A DNA stretch of 41,560 nt, from positions 1 through 41,560 of the forward strand of contig VXOP01000359.1 in the NCBI GenBank assembly GCA_009839975.1. The letters run 5' to 3'. How positions within the stretch are numbered: position 1 is the first letter of the stretch; each line of letters opens with the position of its first letter. Shown one piece after another: positions 41,209-41,560 of this stretch. The notes beneath the pieces were generated by a model. That model was not told the DNA's origin, ran no database searches, and saw only the letters and a program-made list of their open reading frames with translations. The DNA is from Candidatus Poribacteria bacterium (GTDB lineage Bacteria; Poribacteria; WGA-4E; WGA-3G). Both the position numbers and the translations under genes were made by a program.

Positions 41209-41560
41209 AATTATTCCTCCTAATTTACATTAATAATGCATTGAAAGTATTAACTCTTTTTACAATTTTACTTTTCGTATTTTAGCAGAAATTGTAAAAC
41301 TATTCAATACAAAATTAGTGAAATATTTCAGTTAGAAAGAAAATAAAAATAGATTAAAATGAACGAATTTGCTGAGGCATCTACGTAGACTTAATCAGGG
41401 ATATGAAGTTTAAGGAAATATTTCGGTAATAAAACGGGCAATCAATTGCCCTACTACAAACGATTAGATTGGTAGTAGGGCGTTTCATCGCACGTTCCAA
41501 CATTACCGAATTAATACATTAATCTTCAGTTAGTTTGTGCAGTCCTAGTGGGTAGTGTTC
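41209..41560. other. Upstream region of nrdJ with inverted repeat and palindromic element
   Basis: AT-rich leader sequence includes TTTTACAATTT (41258-41268) and AAATTGTAAAA (41289-41299), an 11-base inverted repeat with a 20-base spacer that could be an operator for nrdJ. Further out, an element with ATATTTCGGTAAT (41418-41430) and ATTACCGAA (41502-41510) ends encloses hairpins (41436-41451; 41448-41457 with 41472-41481). The last 40 bases resemble the stretch at 7285-7307 (AATCTTCAGTTAGTTTGTGC). Confidence 0.6.
41418..41512. repeat. MITE-like palindromic element with TTCGGTAAT ends, second copy
   Basis: The ends match those at 6243-6313, but the centre is different: GGGCAAT-CA-ATTGCCC, and GCCCTACTAC (41448-41457) pairs with GTAGTAGGGC (41472-41481). 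Shared ends with exchanged centres suggest a modular repeat family. Confidence 0.55.

Noticed and set aside
41209-41560. Cobalamin riboswitch upstream of nrdJ
   Set aside because: No recognisable B12 box or paired core was found on the minus strand. One could lie beyond the window.

Overview
The window is a bacterial chromosomal segment with moderate G+C. It most resembles Candidatus Poribacteria or a nearby planctomycete-like lineage. The clues are DUF1552 and DUF1592 proteins, several LamG and beta-propeller surface proteins, Tat-signal sugar-lactone hydrolase homologues, a B12-dependent ribonucleotide reductase, and the C-terminal FNPETWIPFQL module on three propeller proteins. The assignment is inference from gene content; there is no 16S rRNA here.

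Layout. At 1-2.4 kb: rpmH, the large-type ispH, a winged-helix/GIY-YIG protein and a small orphan gene. At 2.4-6.2 kb (minus): a two-gene catabolic unit, glycoside hydrolase family 2 then a D-2-hydroxyacid dehydrogenase. At 6.2-7.6 kb: a repeat-rich gap with a WD40 fragment cut by a perfect inverted-repeat element. At 7.6-15.4 kb (plus): an ECF-like sigma factor with a second sigma4-like helix-turn-helix, a small gene, a secreted beta-rich protein, and a five-gene run centred on an 821-residue STT3-like oligosaccharyltransferase. That run also has two bitopic proteins sharing a motif, a GspC/PilP-like bitopic protein and a CDP-alcohol phosphatidyltransferase. At 15.8-18.2 kb (minus): a DUF5060/DUF4038-PKD-LamG glycosidase-like protein. 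At 18.4-26.1 kb (plus): a lipoprotein and three tandem secreted beta-propeller paralogues, with two perfect sigma-54 (-24/-12) promoters. At 26.2-28.3 kb: a Gfo/Idh/MocA oxidoreductase and an SDR. At 28.3-35.3 kb: DUF1552, SMP-30-like, lipoprotein, HExxH lipoprotein and DUF1592 genes. At 35.5-37.3 kb: a D12-class adenine methylase whose DPPY motif reads APPY, and a LamG protein. At 37.6-37.9 kb: RNase P RNA (minus). At 38.1-41.2 kb: nrdJ.

How they fit together. Much of the region is devoted to extracellular carbohydrate and surface biology: glycosidases, sugar dehydrogenases, lectin-like LamG domains and large secreted propellers. The least familiar assembly is the STT3-centred operon. It looks like an envelope glycosylation and assembly unit with bitopic partners and a phospholipid-synthesis enzyme, possibly under the upstream sigma factor. 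The sigma-54-driven propeller cluster is a second candidate system. The gaps are colonised by at least four families of short palindromic repeats.
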